Translations under genes and position numbers: made by a program
Assembly: GCF_023534745.1 (NCBI RefSeq)
Contig: NZ_JAMHJQ010000028.1
Location: 4,241 to 39,461, forward strand
DNA: 35,221 bases
From: Streptomyces sp. 35G-GA-8
GTDB taxonomy: Bacteria > Actinomycetota > Actinomycetes > Streptomycetales > Streptomycetaceae
Direction: 5' to 3'
In this document: positions 6,732 to 16,178 of the stretch, in pieces
Numbering within the stretch: the first letter of the stretch is position 1
Layout: each line of letters starts with the position of its first letter
Notes under the pieces: model-generated
What the model saw: only the letters and a program-made list of their open reading frames with translations
What the model was told of the DNA's origin: nothing
The model's database searches: none

Positions 6732-8960
6732 ATGAGCCAGCAGCCCGCCGAGGTACCGGTCCAGCACCCCCAGCCGTCCGTCGGCTTCATAGCCGGCCAC
6801 CGGCCCCACACCGTGGCCGCCACCAGCTCCGACCTCGAACCGGATCTCGACGCGGATCTGGACGACTACGAGGAGGAGAGCGGCCCGGAAGGCACGGATC
6901 TGCCCCAGGGCAGGTTCCTCGACCGCGAGCGCAGCTGGCTCGCGTTCAACGAGCGAGTCCTTGAGCTGGCGGAGGACCCCACCACGCCCCTCCTCGAACG
7001 GGCTAACTTCCTCGCCATCTTCGCGTCCAATCTGGACGAGTTCTTCATGGTCAGGGTGGCCGGCCTGAAGCGGCGCATCGCGACCGGCGTCGCCACCCGC
7101 TCCGCCTCCGGCCTCCAGCCGCGCGAGGTGCTCGATCTGATCTGGACCCGCTCGCGCGAGCTCATGGCCCGGCACGCCGCCTGCTACCAGCAGGATGTCG
7201 CCCCGGCCCTGGCCGACGAGGGCATACACATCATCCGCTGGCCCGAGCTGACCGAGAAGGAGCAGGCGCGGCTCGTCTCGCTCTTCACCCAGCAGATCTT
7301 CCCGGTCCTCACGCCCCTCGCCGTGGACCCGGCGCACCCCTTCCCGTACATCTCGGGCCTCTCCCTCAACCTGGCCGTGACCGTACGCAACCCGGTGAGC
7401 GGTCACCGTCACTTCGCGCGGGTCAAGGTGCCCCCGCTGCTCTCCCGCTTCCTGGAGGCGTCGCCCTCGCGGTACGTGCCGCTGGAGGACGTGATCGCCG
7501 CCCAGCTGGAGGAGCTGTTCCCCGGCATGGAGGTGCTGGCGCACCACATGTTCCGGGTCACGCGCAACGAGGACCTGGAGGTGGAGGAGGACGACGCGGA
7601 GAACCTCCTCAAGGCGCTGGAGAAGGAGCTCATGCGGCGCCGCTTCGGCCCGCCGGTCCGGCTGGAGGTCGAGGAGGACATCGCGCCCGAGGTCCTCGAC
7701 CGGCTGGTGCGCGAGCTGAAGGTGACCGACGCGGAGGTCTATCCGCTGCCGGGGCCGCTGGATCTCACCGCGCTCTTCGGGATCGCGTCGCTCGACCGGC
7801 CCGAGCTGAAGTACCCGAAGTTCATAGCGGGGACGAACCGCCAGCTCGCCGAGGTGGAGTCCGCCTCCGCGCCCGACATCTTCGCGGCCCTGCGCAACCG
7901 CGATGTGCTGCTGCACCACCCGTACGACTCGTTCTCGACCTCCGTCCAGGCCTTCCTGGAGCAGGCCGCGGCCGACCCCGACGTCCTGGCCATCAAGCAG
8001 ACGCTGTACCGGACGTCCGGTGACTCCCCGATCGTGGACGCGCTGATAGACGCGGCCGAGTCCGGCAAGCAGGTCCTCGTCCTCGTCGAGATCAAGGCCC
8101 GCTTCGACGAGCAGGCCAACATCAAGTGGGCGCGCAAGCTGGAGGAGGCCGGCTGCCATGTGGTCTACGGCCTGGTCGGGCTGAAGACGCACTGCAAGCT
8201 CTCGCTGGTGGTGCGGCAGGAGGGCGAGTCCCTGCGCCGCTACAGCCATGTCGGCACCGGCAACTACCACCCGAAGACGGCGCGGCTGTACGAGGACCTC
8301 GGCCTGCTCACCGCGGACCCGCGCGTCGGCGCGGATCTGTCCGACCTGTTCAACCGGCTGTCCGGCTACTCCCGCCGGGAGACCTACCGGCGGCTGCTGG
8401 TCGCCCCGAAGTCCCTGCGCGACGGGCTGATCTCCCGGATCAACAAGGAGATCGCGCACCACCGCGCCGGTCGCCCCGCCTCGGTCCGTATCAAGGTCAA
8501 CTCGATGGTCGACGAGGCGGTCATCGACGCCTGCTACCGGGCCTCCCAGGCCGGGGTGCCGGTGGACATCTGGGTCCGCGGGATCTGTGCCGTACGTCCC
8601 GGTGTCGCCGGCCTCTCCGAGAACATCCGGGTCCGCTCGATCCTCGGCCGCTTCCTGGAACACTCCCGGATCTTCGCCTTCGGCAACAGCGGGGAGCCGG
8701 AGGTCTGGATCGGCAGCGCCGACATGATGCACCGCAATCTCGACCGCCGTATCGAGGCTCTCGTCCGGATCACCGATCCGGCCCATCGCGCGGCGCTGAA
8801 CCGGCTGGTGGAGACCGGGATGTCGGACACCACGTCCTCCTGGCATCTCGGCGCGGACGGCAACTGGACCCGGCATTCCACGGATGCGGAGGGCCAGCCG
8901 CTGCGGAACGTTCAGGAAATGCTCATAGACGCCCGGAGGCGCCGGCGTGCAGCACCATGA
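6732..8960 (+). CDS. ppk: Polyphosphate kinase 1 (PPK1)
   Basis: A 742-residue kinase that reversibly transfers the gamma-phosphate of ATP to inorganic polyphosphate. After a variable acidic N-terminus (about 55 residues) come the N domain ([28 protein letters not shown]), the head domain and two phospholipase-D-like catalytic domains. The phospho-accepting histidine is H506 ([21 protein letters not shown] context) and the second catalytic histidine is H644 ([12 protein letters not shown]). Basic tunnel motifs such as [20 protein letters not shown] are intact. The frame is open upstream to ATG 6621; I prefer 6732 because conserved sequence begins there and a -10 fits a leaderless start, but the longer form is possible. 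The 3' end overlaps the CHAD gene, so storage and the accessory proteins are coupled. ppk is a PhoP target in related species; no clear PHO box was found here. Confidence 0.95.
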   Translation: MSQQPAEVPVQHPQPSVGFIAGHRPHTVAATSSDLEPDLDADLDDYEEESGPEGTDLPQGRFLDRERSWLAFNERVLELAEDPTTPLLERANFLAIFASNLDEFFMVRVAGLKRRIATGVATRSASGLQPREVLDLIWTRSRELMARHAACYQQDVAPALADEGIHIIRWPELTEKEQARLVSLFTQQIFPVLTPLAVDPAHPFPYISGLSLNLAVTVRNPVSGHRHFARVKVPPLLSRFLEASPSRYVPLEDVIAAQLEELFPGMEVLAHHMFRVTRNEDLEVEEDDAENLLKALEKELMRRRFGPPVRLEVEEDIAPEVLDRLVRELKVTDAEVYPLPGPLDLTALFGIASLDRPELKYPKFIAGTNRQLAEVESASAPDIFAALRNRDVLLHHPYDSFSTSVQAFLEQAAADPDVLAIKQTLYRTSGDSPIVDALIDAAESGKQVLVLVEIKARFDEQANIKWARKLEEAGCHVVYGLVGLKTHCKLSLVVRQEGESLRRYSHVGTGNYHPKTARLYEDLGLLTADPRVGADLSDLFNRLSGYSRRETYRRLLVAPKSLRDGLISRINKEIAHHRAGRPASVRIKVNSMVDEAVIDACYRASQAGVPVDIWVRGICAVRPGVAGLSENIRVRSILGRFLEHSRIFAFGNSGEPEVWIGSADMMHRNLDRRIEALVRITDPAHRAALNRLVETGMSDTTSSWHLGADGNWTRHSTDAEGQPLRNVQEMLIDARRRRRAAP

Positions 8961-10020
8961 AGTGGACACCGACCGGCTTACCGCGTCCGGCCCCGGCGGG
9001 CTGACCGCGGGCGAGGTCCTGGCCGGCTATCTGCATTCCCACGCCAGTGACTTCCTGCGCGGCCTGCGGCTGTACGGGGAGAGCGGCGCGGACACGACGG
9101 CGGCCGAGTCGGCCGCCCTGGCACTGAGAGGTGCGGCGCGCAGGATCGGGGGCGGTCTGCATACGTTCCGGCCGCTGCTCGACCCCGGCTGGGCCGACCA
9201 GCTCCGTACGGAACTGGGCTGGCTGTCCGGCACCCTGGCCCAGGAGTACGCCTGTACGGCCCGGCTGCACCGGCTGGTGGGGGCGCTGGCCAGGCTCTCG
9301 GGCGCGGCGCCCGTGGCCGTGGGCGCCCCGGCCGCCTCGCTGGGTTCCGTACCCGGCGCGCGGGCGGGGGCCGAGGCCGGCGGGCCGCCGCCCGGGACGC
9401 TCACCGTCGGCGCATCCCGCGCGGGCGCGCTGCTGGAGCGCCAGCTGACCCTGGCCAGGACGCGCGCGCACTCGGCGGCGCTCCAGGCGCTCGGTTCGTC
9501 CCGCTTCCACGCGGTGGCGGACGCGGTGGCCGTACTGGCCTCGGAAGTACCGCTGTCGTCGCTCGCCGGTGCCCCGGCCATCGAGGTGCTCGCCGGTCCC
9601 TGCGAGGCCACCGAGCGGCAGCTGCTGGACGCCGTCGCGGCCCTGCCGCTGGCGCGGGCTGCGCATCCGTACAACGCGGAGGCGCTGGTCCACGGCCTCG
9701 CGACCGCGTCGGAGGGCGAGGCGCAGGACGCCCCCTGGCACCAGGTACGGCAGTTGCTGCGGCTGCACCGGTACGCCCAGGAGGTGTGGTGCCCCGGCGG
9801 CACACCCGACCCGGTGCTGCTGGGCGCGGGCCAGGCGCTGGACCGGCACCGCGACGCGGCCGAGGCGGCAGCGGCGGCGGCGAACGCGGCGCGTACTCCG
9901 CGGATCGCGCCGACGACGGCGTACGCCCTGGGCGTGCTGCACGCGGACCAGCGCCATGAGGTGGAGGCGGCGCGCTTCGCGTTCCAGCAGGTGTGGCAGA
10001 AGGCGGCGGTGGCACGGTGA
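8947..10020 (+). CDS. CHAD domain protein
   Basis: A 357-residue, mostly helical, Ala/Arg-rich protein of the CHAD family (conserved histidine alpha-helical domain), which binds inorganic polyphosphate on basic surfaces. GTG 8947 has GGAGG (8936-8940) six bases upstream and overlaps the ppk 3' end by 14 bases, so it is translationally coupled to ppk. The first conserved helix, normally HxxRVxxRRxR, appears here as [12 protein letters not shown] near residues 57-68: the arginines are kept but the leading histidine is replaced by leucine. The middle of the protein (about 120-150) has a Pro/Ala/Gly-rich insertion, and the C-terminal half repeats the helical pattern ([28 protein letters not shown]). 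It probably binds or protects polyphosphate made by PPK; catalysis is not expected. Confidence 0.85.
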   Translation: MQHHEVDTDRLTASGPGGLTAGEVLAGYLHSHASDFLRGLRLYGESGADTTAAESAALALRGAARRIGGGLHTFRPLLDPGWADQLRTELGWLSGTLAQEYACTARLHRLVGALARLSGAAPVAVGAPAASLGSVPGARAGAEAGGPPPGTLTVGASRAGALLERQLTLARTRAHSAALQALGSSRFHAVADAVAVLASEVPLSSLAGAPAIEVLAGPCEATERQLLDAVAALPLARAAHPYNAEALVHGLATASEGEAQDAPWHQVRQLLRLHRYAQEVWCPGGTPDPVLLGAGQALDRHRDAAEAAAAAANAARTPRIAPTTAYALGVLHADQRHEVEAARFAFQQVWQKAAVAR

Positions 10021-10520
10021 CGGCGACGCCGGGTCCAGGTCCAGGTCCGGGTACGGGTCCCGAGGGACGACCGGGTCCCGAGGGACGACCGGGGCCGGAG
10101 ACGCGCGGGCGGGGAATCGTCCGCGCGGGCGGCTGCGTGCTCTGGCGTCGCTCCCCGCACGGGGACGGCGGAACCGAGATCTGCCTCGTGCACCGCCCCA
10201 AGTACGACGACTGGTCCCACCCCAAGGGCAAGCTCAAGCGGGCGGAGGACACGCTCGCCGGGGCCCTGCGCGAGGTCCTGGAGGAAACCGGCCACCACTG
10301 CGTGCCGGGAAGCCGGCTCGGCACCGTGCGCTATCTGGCACAGGGACGCCCCAAAGAGGTCACCTACTGGGCGGCCGAGGCGACGGACGGGACGTTCGTC
10401 CCCAACGACGAGGTCGACCGTCTGGTGTGGCTGACCCCGCCGGCGGCCCGCGACCGGCTGACGCAGCCGCGCGACCGGCTGCTGGTGGACGCGCTCCTGA
10501 ACGCGCTGCACTCGACGTAA
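10017..10520 (+). CDS. NUDIX hydrolase (MutT1-like)
   Basis: A 167-residue hydrolase. The Nudix box (GX5EX7REUXEEXGU) is intact: G71, E77, R85-E86, E89-E90, G92. The preceding segment GGCVLWRR...EICLVHRPKYDDWSHPKGK is typical of MutT1-like Nudix proteins, whose substrates include oxidised nucleotides, dinucleoside polyphosphates and other nucleoside-diphosphate derivatives. The C-terminal histidine-phosphatase domain found in mycobacterial MutT1 is absent. GTG 10017 overlaps the CHAD stop (GTGA); an in-frame GTG at 9993 is also possible. Residues 4-30 are a Gly/Pro repeat encoded by a tandem DNA repeat. It is the third gene of the ppk operon, so a link to polyphosphate or nucleotide-polyphosphate turnover is plausible but inferred. 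Confidence 0.9.
   Translation: MTATPGPGPGPGTGPEGRPGPEGRPGPETRGRGIVRAGGCVLWRRSPHGDGGTEICLVHRPKYDDWSHPKGKLKRAEDTLAGALREVLEETGHHCVPGSRLGTVRYLAQGRPKEVTYWAAEATDGTFVPNDEVDRLVWLTPPAARDRLTQPRDRLLVDALLNALHST
10031..10089 (+). repeat. Tandem repeats in the NUDIX gene 5' end
   Basis: A 6-bp unit (GGTCCA/G) repeated three times near 10031-10050, then a perfect 18-bp duplication, CGGGTCCCGAGGGACGAC, at 10054-10071 and 10072-10089. Both periods are multiples of three, so the repeat encodes a Gly-Pro-rich N-terminal tail and can vary in length without frameshift. Confidence 0.8.
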
Positions 10521-10710
10521 CGCCGTATCTGATGCCGCGCCAGACGGCGCACCACGCACCACTGGACGCGCATACCACAGGACCCGGCGCCCGTCGCACC
10601 CGGCGCACCAGCGCACTTGACGCGACATCAGCCCCTCGCACCGCGTGCGCACGGCCCGTAGACCCGGTCGGGTGACATCCACCACGGTCAGAACCACACC
10701 GCCCCGCGAG

Positions 10711-10754
10711 GTTCACCTTCCGTTCACTTGCCCCGGTTGGCGGCTTCACCTGAT
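10711..10754 (+). promoter_or_regulatory. PHO box (PhoP-binding direct repeats) of pstS
   Basis: Contiguous 11-bp units are GTTCACCTTCC (10711-10721), GTTCACTTGCC (10722-10732), a degenerate unit (10733-10743), and CTTCACCTGAT (10744-10754). This is the direct-repeat structure known for Streptomyces PhoP targets. A likely -10, TAATTT, lies at 10760-10765, so PhoP would bind over the -35 region and activate under phosphate limitation. The pstS leader would be about 95 bases. Confidence 0.9.
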
Positions 10755-10865
10755 CTGCCTAATTTCGGCCTTACACGGTGACGGTCACAGCGCCGCACCA
10801 GCCACCCCGACGCACGCCGCCGTACAAAGGCTCAGACCGGCGGCTCCTGGAAGGAAACACCCGAA

Positions 10866-11993
10866 GTGAAGCTTCAGCGCAAGAACGGGCTGCGCGCCAC
10901 CGCGCTCGGTGCCCTCGCCGTCTCCGGCGCCCTGGTTCTCACGGCGTGCGGCTCGGACAACAATGCTCCCGAGGGCACCAGCACCAAGTCCTCCGCCGCC
11001 ACAAGCGCGGTGTGCAAGGACGCCAAGGGCAAGCTGCTCGCGTCCGGCTCCAGCGCTCAGAAGAACGCCATGGACCTCTGGGTCAAGAACTACATGGCCA
11101 CCTGCACCGGCGTAGAGGTCAACTACCAGTCCTCCTCCTCCGGCGAGGGCATCATCGCGTTCAACCAGGGCACGGTCGGCTTCGCCGGCTCCGACTCGGC
11201 GCTGAAGCCCGAGGAGGTCGCCGACTCGAAGAAGATCTGCACCGGTGGCCAGGGCATCAACCTGCCGATGGTCGGTGGACCGATCGCGATCGGTTACAAG
11301 CTGAACGGCGTGGACAACCTCGTCCTCGACGCCCCCACGCTCGCCAAGATCTTCGACAGCAAGATCAAGAACTGGGACGACGAGGCCATCAAGGCGCTCA
11401 ACCCCGACGCCAAGCTCCCGAGCGAGCCGATCCAGGCCTTCCACCGCTCCGAGGACTCCGGCACCACGCAGAACCTGGGCAAGTACCTGGCCGCCGCGGC
11501 CCCGTCGGACTGGAAGTACGAGGCCGAGAAGAAGTGGCCCGCCCCCGGCGGCCAGTCGGCGTCCGGCTCCTCCGGCATCGCCAGCCAGGTGGCCGCGGTC
11601 GAGGGCTCCATCGGTTACTTCGAGCTCTCCTACGCCACCTCGCAGAAGATCTCGACGGTCTCGGTCGACACGGGCGCCAGCGCCCCGGTCGCGGCCACCT
11701 CGGAGAACGCCTCCAAGGCCATCGCCGCCGCCAAGATCAAGGGCACCGGCAAGGACCTGGCGCTCGACCTCGACTACGCCACCAAGGCCGACGGTGCCTA
11801 CCCGATCGTCCTCGTGACGTACGAGATCGCCTGCGACAAGGGCAACAAGCCCGACACCCTGGCCACGGTCAAGTCCTTCCTGACCTACACCGCCAGCGAG
11901 GACGGTCAGAAGCTGCTCACCGAGGCCGGCTACGCGCCGATCCCGGCCGAGATCAACGCCAAGGTCCGCGAGACGGTCGACTCCCTTTCGTAG
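10866..11993 (+). CDS. pstS: Phosphate ABC transporter substrate-binding protein PstS
   Basis: A 375-residue lipoprotein that captures phosphate outside the membrane and delivers it to PstCA. The signal peptide ends in lipobox LTAC with lipidated Cys28. The mature protein has PstS phosphate-site motifs: LLASGSSAQKNAMDLW, YQSSSSGEGI, GFAGSDSAL, and RSEDSGTTQNLGKYL. Long Ser/Thr runs after Cys28 form a wall-spanning linker. GTG 10866 is preceded by GGAAGGA about ten bases upstream. It is the first gene of pstSCAB, controlled by the PHO box at 10711-10754. The 159-base gap to pstC contains hairpins that should let pstS mRNA accumulate above the rest of the operon, as expected for an abundant binding protein. 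Confidence 0.97.
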   Translation: MKLQRKNGLRATALGALAVSGALVLTACGSDNNAPEGTSTKSSAATSAVCKDAKGKLLASGSSAQKNAMDLWVKNYMATCTGVEVNYQSSSSGEGIIAFNQGTVGFAGSDSALKPEEVADSKKICTGGQGINLPMVGGPIAIGYKLNGVDNLVLDAPTLAKIFDSKIKNWDDEAIKALNPDAKLPSEPIQAFHRSEDSGTTQNLGKYLAAAAPSDWKYEAEKKWPAPGGQSASGSSGIASQVAAVEGSIGYFELSYATSQKISTVSVDTGASAPVAATSENASKAIAAAKIKGTGKDLALDLDYATKADGAYPIVLVTYEIACDKGNKPDTLATVKSFLTYTASEDGQKLLTEAGYAPIPAEINAKVRETVDSLS

Positions 11994-12010
11994 TACCGAC
12001 CGCTGTCCCA

Positions 12011-12083
12011 CCCGCCGCCAGCCCGGCGGGTGAGCCGCTCAGCGGATGACGGCAGCCGGCCCGGACCAACCCTCCGGGCCGGC
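12011..12083 (+). terminator. Hairpins in pstS-pstC gap (attenuator or mRNA stabiliser)
   Basis: Two stems: 12011-12017 with 12024-12030 (7 bp), and a stronger perfect 11-bp stem 12055-12065 with 12073-12083 (7-base loop). No T-tract follows, so partial termination or 3'-end protection of pstS mRNA is more likely than full termination. Confidence 0.65.
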
Positions 12084-12152
12084 TTCCGTCCACCCCATCC
12101 GGTGCACCGCCGCCAGGGGAGCCATCACTCCCCCACACAGACCGGAAAGACC

Positions 12153-13148
12153 ATGGCTTCCACCACATCGATAGACACCCCACCACCCCCGCAGTCCGCG
12201 CCGAAGTCGGCGAGCACCTCCACCGGGCGTGCGGGCGACAAGATCTTCTCGGGCCTCTCCAAGGGCTCGGGCATTCTGCTGCTCGTGATCATGGCGTCGA
12301 TCGCGGTGTTCCTCAGCTACCGCGCCGCCATCGCGATCTCGAAGGACGAGGGCAACTTCCTCACCACCTTCGACTGGAACGCCTCCGCGGACCCGCCGGT
12401 CTTCGGAATCGCCGTCCTCCTCGTCGGCACGATCGTCAGCTCCATCGTCGCGATGGTCATCGCGGTCCCGATCGCCGTCGGTATCGCGCTGTTCATCTCG
12501 CACTACGCGCCGCGCCGCCTGGCCGCGCCCATCGCCTACGTGGTGGACCTGCTGGCCGCGGTGCCGTCGATCATCTACGGCATCTGGGGCGCCATCGTCC
12601 TCGTGCCGTATCTCGGCGGCCTCAACTCGTGGCTCGACCAGTACTTCGCCTGGACGTACATCTTCGACCAGACCCAGCCCGGTGTGGCCCGCAACATGCT
12701 CACCGTCGGCATCCTGCTGGCGATCATGATCCTGCCGATCGTGACCAGCGTCAGCCGGGAGGTCTTCCTCCAGGTCCCGCGGATGAACGAGGAGGCGGCG
12801 CTCGCCCTGGGCGCCACCCGCTGGGAAGTCATCCGGCTCTCGGTACTCCCCTTCGGACGCTCCGGTGTCATCTCCGCGGCGATGCTGGGACTCGGCCGCG
12901 CGCTCGGCGAGACGATGGCCGTCGCCACGGTCCTCTCGCCGAACTATCTGATCTCGCTCCATCTGCTCGACCCGGGCGGCGGCACGTTCGCCCAGAACAT
13001 CGCGGCGAAGTTCGGCGAGGCCAACGCGTTCGGGCGGGACGCCCTGATCGCCTCCGGTCTCGTGCTCTTCGTTCTCACCCTGCTGGTGAACGGCGGAGCC
13101 CGGCTGATCATCGCGCGCCGCAAGGAATACTCGGGGGCCAACGCATGA
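12153..13148 (+). CDS. pstC: Phosphate ABC transporter permease PstC
   Basis: A 331-residue inner-membrane permease with six membrane segments. A Ser/Pro-rich cytoplasmic N-terminus of about 35 residues precedes the first (GSGILLLVIMASIAVFLSY). The BPD-transport EAA loop is visible as EEAALALGATRWEVIRLSVLPFGRSGVISA, the contact site for PstB. ATG 12153 is chosen because GGAAAG lies four bases upstream and family conservation starts just after it; the frame is open 5' through the intergenic hairpin. The stop overlaps the pstA ATG (ATGA). With PstA it forms the membrane channel for phosphate. Confidence 0.96.
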   Translation: MASTTSIDTPPPPQSAPKSASTSTGRAGDKIFSGLSKGSGILLLVIMASIAVFLSYRAAIAISKDEGNFLTTFDWNASADPPVFGIAVLLVGTIVSSIVAMVIAVPIAVGIALFISHYAPRRLAAPIAYVVDLLAAVPSIIYGIWGAIVLVPYLGGLNSWLDQYFAWTYIFDQTQPGVARNMLTVGILLAIMILPIVTSVSREVFLQVPRMNEEAALALGATRWEVIRLSVLPFGRSGVISAAMLGLGRALGETMAVATVLSPNYLISLHLLDPGGGTFAQNIAAKFGEANAFGRDALIASGLVLFVLTLLVNGGARLIIARRKEYSGANA

Positions 13149-14224
13149 GCCACGCAGCTGTACAGGACACACAGACCCCCGTTCCGCCGTCGGGCGGGCA
13201 GCAGAGCCTCAGCCAGCGCAGTCTGCCCCGGTGGGCACCGGCCGGCTTCGCCCTCATCGGCATTCTCATCGGCGTGGGCATCGGCACCGCCGCCGGTCTC
13301 GACAGCAAGGTCCAGTGGGGCCTGATCGCCGTCATCGCCTTCGTCGTCATCTCGTACGTCGTCACCACGGCGGTCGAGAACCAGCGCCAGGCCAAGGACC
13401 GCCTGGCCACCAGCGTCGTCTGGGTGTGCTTCGTCCTCGCGGTCATCCCGCTGTTCTCGCTGCTGTGGACCACCATCAGCCGCGGGATCGAGGTCCTGGA
13501 CCCGTACTTCCTGACCCACTCCATGGCCGGTATCCCCAGCTCGCAGGTGGGCGGCGGGCTCTACCACGCGCTCGTCGGCACGCTCCAGCAGGTCGGTATC
13601 GCCACGTTGATCTCCGCACCGATCGGCCTGCTCACCGCCGTGTATCTGGTCGAGTACGGCAAGGGCGCGCTGGCCAAGGCCGTGACGTTCTTCGTGGACG
13701 TCATGACCGGCATCCCGTCCATCGTCGCGGGCCTGTTCATCCTCTCGCTCATGCTGATGTTCAACCTCGGCCCGTCCGGTCTGATGGGCTCGCTCGCCCT
13801 GTCGATCCTGATGATCCCGGTCGTGGTGCGCTCCACCGAGGAGATGCTCAAGCTCGTACCGAACGAGCTGCGCGAGGCGTCACTCGCGCTCGGCGTACCG
13901 AAGTGGCGCACGATCCTCAAGGTGGTCCTGCCGACCGCGATCGGCGGTATCACCACCGGTGTGATGCTCGCGATCGCGCGTATCGCCGGTGAGACGGCGC
14001 CGGTCCTGCTCCTCGTCTTCGGCAGCAACCTGATCAACACGAACCCCTTCTCGGACCCGCAGTCGTCGCTGCCGCTCTACATCTTCCAGCAGTACAAGGA
14101 CGGTGAGGTGGCTTCGTACGACCGTGCCTGGGCCGCGGCCCTGGTGCTGATCGCGTTCGTCATGATCCTCAACCTGGTGGCGCGCGGTGTCGCACGCTGG
14201 AAGGCCCCGAAGACCGGCCGCTGA
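13145..14224 (+). CDS. pstA: Phosphate ABC transporter permease PstA
   Basis: A 359-residue permease, partner of PstC. After a polar N-terminus (about 30 residues) there are two membrane segments ([18 protein letters not shown] and [18 protein letters not shown]) before the six-segment permease core, more than in E. coli PstA; this N-terminal extension is common in actinobacterial PstA. The EAA loop is [30 protein letters not shown]. The start is the ATGA overlap with pstC. A 52-base gap separates it from pstB. Confidence 0.96.
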   Translation: MSHAAVQDTQTPVPPSGGQQSLSQRSLPRWAPAGFALIGILIGVGIGTAAGLDSKVQWGLIAVIAFVVISYVVTTAVENQRQAKDRLATSVVWVCFVLAVIPLFSLLWTTISRGIEVLDPYFLTHSMAGIPSSQVGGGLYHALVGTLQQVGIATLISAPIGLLTAVYLVEYGKGALAKAVTFFVDVMTGIPSIVAGLFILSLMLMFNLGPSGLMGSLALSILMIPVVVRSTEEMLKLVPNELREASLALGVPKWRTILKVVLPTAIGGITTGVMLAIARIAGETAPVLLLVFGSNLINTNPFSDPQSSLPLYIFQQYKDGEVASYDRAWAAALVLIAFVMILNLVARGVARWKAPKTGR

Positions 14225-14276
14225 GGCCCGATATCCGGCTCCGCCGCACGGGGCCACGAAAGAAGCAGTGATTGAC

Positions 14277-15053
14277 ATGGCCAAGCGAATCGACGTCAGC
14301 GGTCTGACCGCCTACTACGGGTCCCACCGGGCCATCGACGACATCTCGATGACCGTGGAGCCCCGCTCCGTGACAGCCTTCATCGGCCCGTCCGGCTGCG
14401 GAAAGTCCACCTTCCTGCGCACCCTCAACCGCATGCACGAGGTCACCCCCGGCGGCCGCGTCGAGGGCAAGGTGCTGTTGGACGACGAGAACCTGTACGG
14501 ACCGAATGTCGACCCGGTCGCGGTGCGCCGCACCGTCGGCATGGTCTTCCAGCGCCCGAACCCGTTCCCGACGATGTCGATCTTCGACAACGTCGCGGCC
14601 GGCCTGCGGCTGAACGGCAAGGTCCGCAAGAGCGAGCTTGCCGAGGTCGTGGAGAGGTCCCTCAAGGGCGCCAACCTCTGGAACGAGGTCAAGGACCGCC
14701 TGAACAAGCCCGGTTCCGGCCTCTCCGGCGGCCAGCAGCAGCGTCTGTGCATCGCCCGCGCGATCGCGGTCGAGCCCGACGTCCTGCTGATGGACGAGCC
14801 GTGCTCCGCCCTCGACCCGATCTCCACCCTCGCCATCGAGGACCTGATCGGTGAGCTGAAGGAGCGCTTCACGATCGTCATCGTGACGCACAACATGCAG
14901 CAGGCGGCGCGGGTCTCGGACCGTACGGCCTTCTTCAACCTGGCCGCCGTCGGCCAGCCCGGCAAGCTCATCGAGATAGACGAGACCGAGCGGATCTTCG
15001 CCAATCCGTCCGTGCAGGCGACGGAGGACTACATCTCCGGCCGCTTCGGATAG
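14277..15053 (+). CDS. pstB: Phosphate ABC transporter ATPase PstB
   Basis: A 258-residue ATPase that powers phosphate uptake through PstCA. Walker A is GPSGCGKST (37-45), with Q-loop FQRPNPFP, signature [16 protein letters not shown], Walker [14 protein letters not shown], and switch His in [15 protein letters not shown]. The C-terminus [10 protein letters not shown] is the classic PstB ending. ATG 14277 matches the family start [12 protein letters not shown] 14268, three codons earlier, is a possible alternative since AAAGAAG lies just upstream of it. It is the last gene of the operon, followed by a strong terminator. No phoU lies downstream, unlike in E. coli. Confidence 0.97.
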   Translation: MAKRIDVSGLTAYYGSHRAIDDISMTVEPRSVTAFIGPSGCGKSTFLRTLNRMHEVTPGGRVEGKVLLDDENLYGPNVDPVAVRRTVGMVFQRPNPFPTMSIFDNVAAGLRLNGKVRKSELAEVVERSLKGANLWNEVKDRLNKPGSGLSGGQQQRLCIARAIAVEPDVLLMDEPCSALDPISTLAIEDLIGELKERFTIVIVTHNMQQAARVSDRTAFFNLAAVGQPGKLIEIDETERIFANPSVQATEDYISGRFG

Positions 15054-15101
15054 GCGCCAGCCGTCCTGCGGTGCTGCATGGCGGTGCCACCGCACGGCGA
15101 A

Positions 15102-15141
15102 GGGCCCGCCCCCTCTCCCAGGGGGGCGGGCCCGCTTTTTT
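15102..15141 (+). terminator. Terminator of the pst operon
   Basis: A perfect 12-bp stem (15102-15113 with 15122-15133), 8-base loop, followed by GC and six T (15136-15141). It lies between convergent pstB and pit and may stop both transcripts. Confidence 0.92.
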
Positions 15142-15174
15142 CGTACGGTGCGAGGCGCGTGAGTGAGGCGCGGC

Positions 15175-16173
15175 TCAGCCGAAGGCCAGGTTCACGACCC
15201 AGAAGCTCACGGCGGCGACCAGGGCCGCCGCCGGCATGGTGATGAACCAGCCGAGAATGATGTTCTTCGCGACCCCCCAGCGGACCGCGTTTATCCGCTT
15301 CGTCGCCCCCGCGCCCATGATCGCCGAGGTGATGACATGCGTCGTGGAGATCGGCGCGTGGAACAGGAACGCGGAGCCGAACATGATCGACGCCCCCGTC
15401 GTCTCCGCCGCGAACCCCTGCGGCGGGTCCAGCTCGATGATCTTCCGGCCGAGCGTCCGCATGATGCGCCAGCCGCCCGCGTACGTACCGAGGGACAGCA
15501 TCACCGCGCAGGCGATCTTCACCCAGATCGGGATCGTGTCGCCGGATTCCTCGACATCGGCGATGACCAGGGCCATCACCACGATCCCCATCGTCTTCTG
15601 CGCGTCCTGAAGACCGTGCCCGAGCGCCATACCCGCCGCCGAGACGGTCTGGGCTATGCGGAAGCCACGCTTGGCCTTGTGCGGGTTGGACCTGCGGAAC
15701 ATCCACATGATCGCGACCATCACCAGATATCCGACCACCAGGCCGACGATCGGGGAGACGAACATCGGAATGACGATCTTCTCCAGCACCCCGGACCAGA
15801 TGACATCGGTCCCGCCGGCCAGCGCCGCGCCCACCAGTCCGCCGAACAGCGCGTGGGAGGACGAGGAGGGAAGCCCGAAGTACCAGGTGACCAGGTTCCA
15901 GACGATCGCGCCGACCAGCGCGGCGAAGAGGATGCTCATCCCCCGCGATCCGTGCGGTGTGGCGATCAGACCCTCACTGACGGTCTTGGCGACCCCCTGG
16001 CCGAGGAACGCGCCCGCGAGGTTCATCACCGCGGCCATCGCCAGCGCCGCGCGGGGGGTCAGTGCCCGCGTGGAGACCGAGGTGGCGATGGCGTTGGCGG
16101 AGTCGTGAAAGCCGTTGGTGTAGGTGAAACCGAGCGCGACACCGACGGTCACGATCAACGCAAAGGTGTCCAC
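15175..16173 (-). CDS. Low-affinity inorganic phosphate transporter (Pit family)
   Basis: A 332-residue membrane protein of the PiT family, importing metal-phosphate with protons. It has about ten membrane segments and the duplicated PiT signature: GFHDSANAIATSVSTRALTP near residues 21-40 and, in the C-terminal half, FGSAFLFHAPISTTHVITSAIMG. ATG 16173 lies five bases after the stop of the DUF47 gene, so the two are co-transcribed. It matches the gene I know in S. coelicolor as pitH1. It converges on pstSCAB, placing high- and low-affinity phosphate uptake back to back. No PHO box is visible upstream. Confidence 0.95.
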   Translation of the reverse strand: MDTFALIVTVGVALGFTYTNGFHDSANAIATSVSTRALTPRAALAMAAVMNLAGAFLGQGVAKTVSEGLIATPHGSRGMSILFAALVGAIVWNLVTWYFGLPSSSSHALFGGLVGAALAGGTDVIWSGVLEKIVIPMFVSPIVGLVVGYLVMVAIMWMFRRSNPHKAKRGFRIAQTVSAAGMALGHGLQDAQKTMGIVVMALVIADVEESGDTIPIWVKIACAVMLSLGTYAGGWRIMRTLGRKIIELDPPQGFAAETTGASIMFGSAFLFHAPISTTHVITSAIMGAGATKRINAVRWGVAKNIILGWFITMPAAALVAAVSFWVVNLAFG

Positions 16174-16178
16174 GTGGT

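Noticed and set aside
6573-8969. 798-codon minus-strand frame opposite ppk
   Set aside because: Antisense shadow of ppk, whose catalytic motifs are intact on the plus strand.
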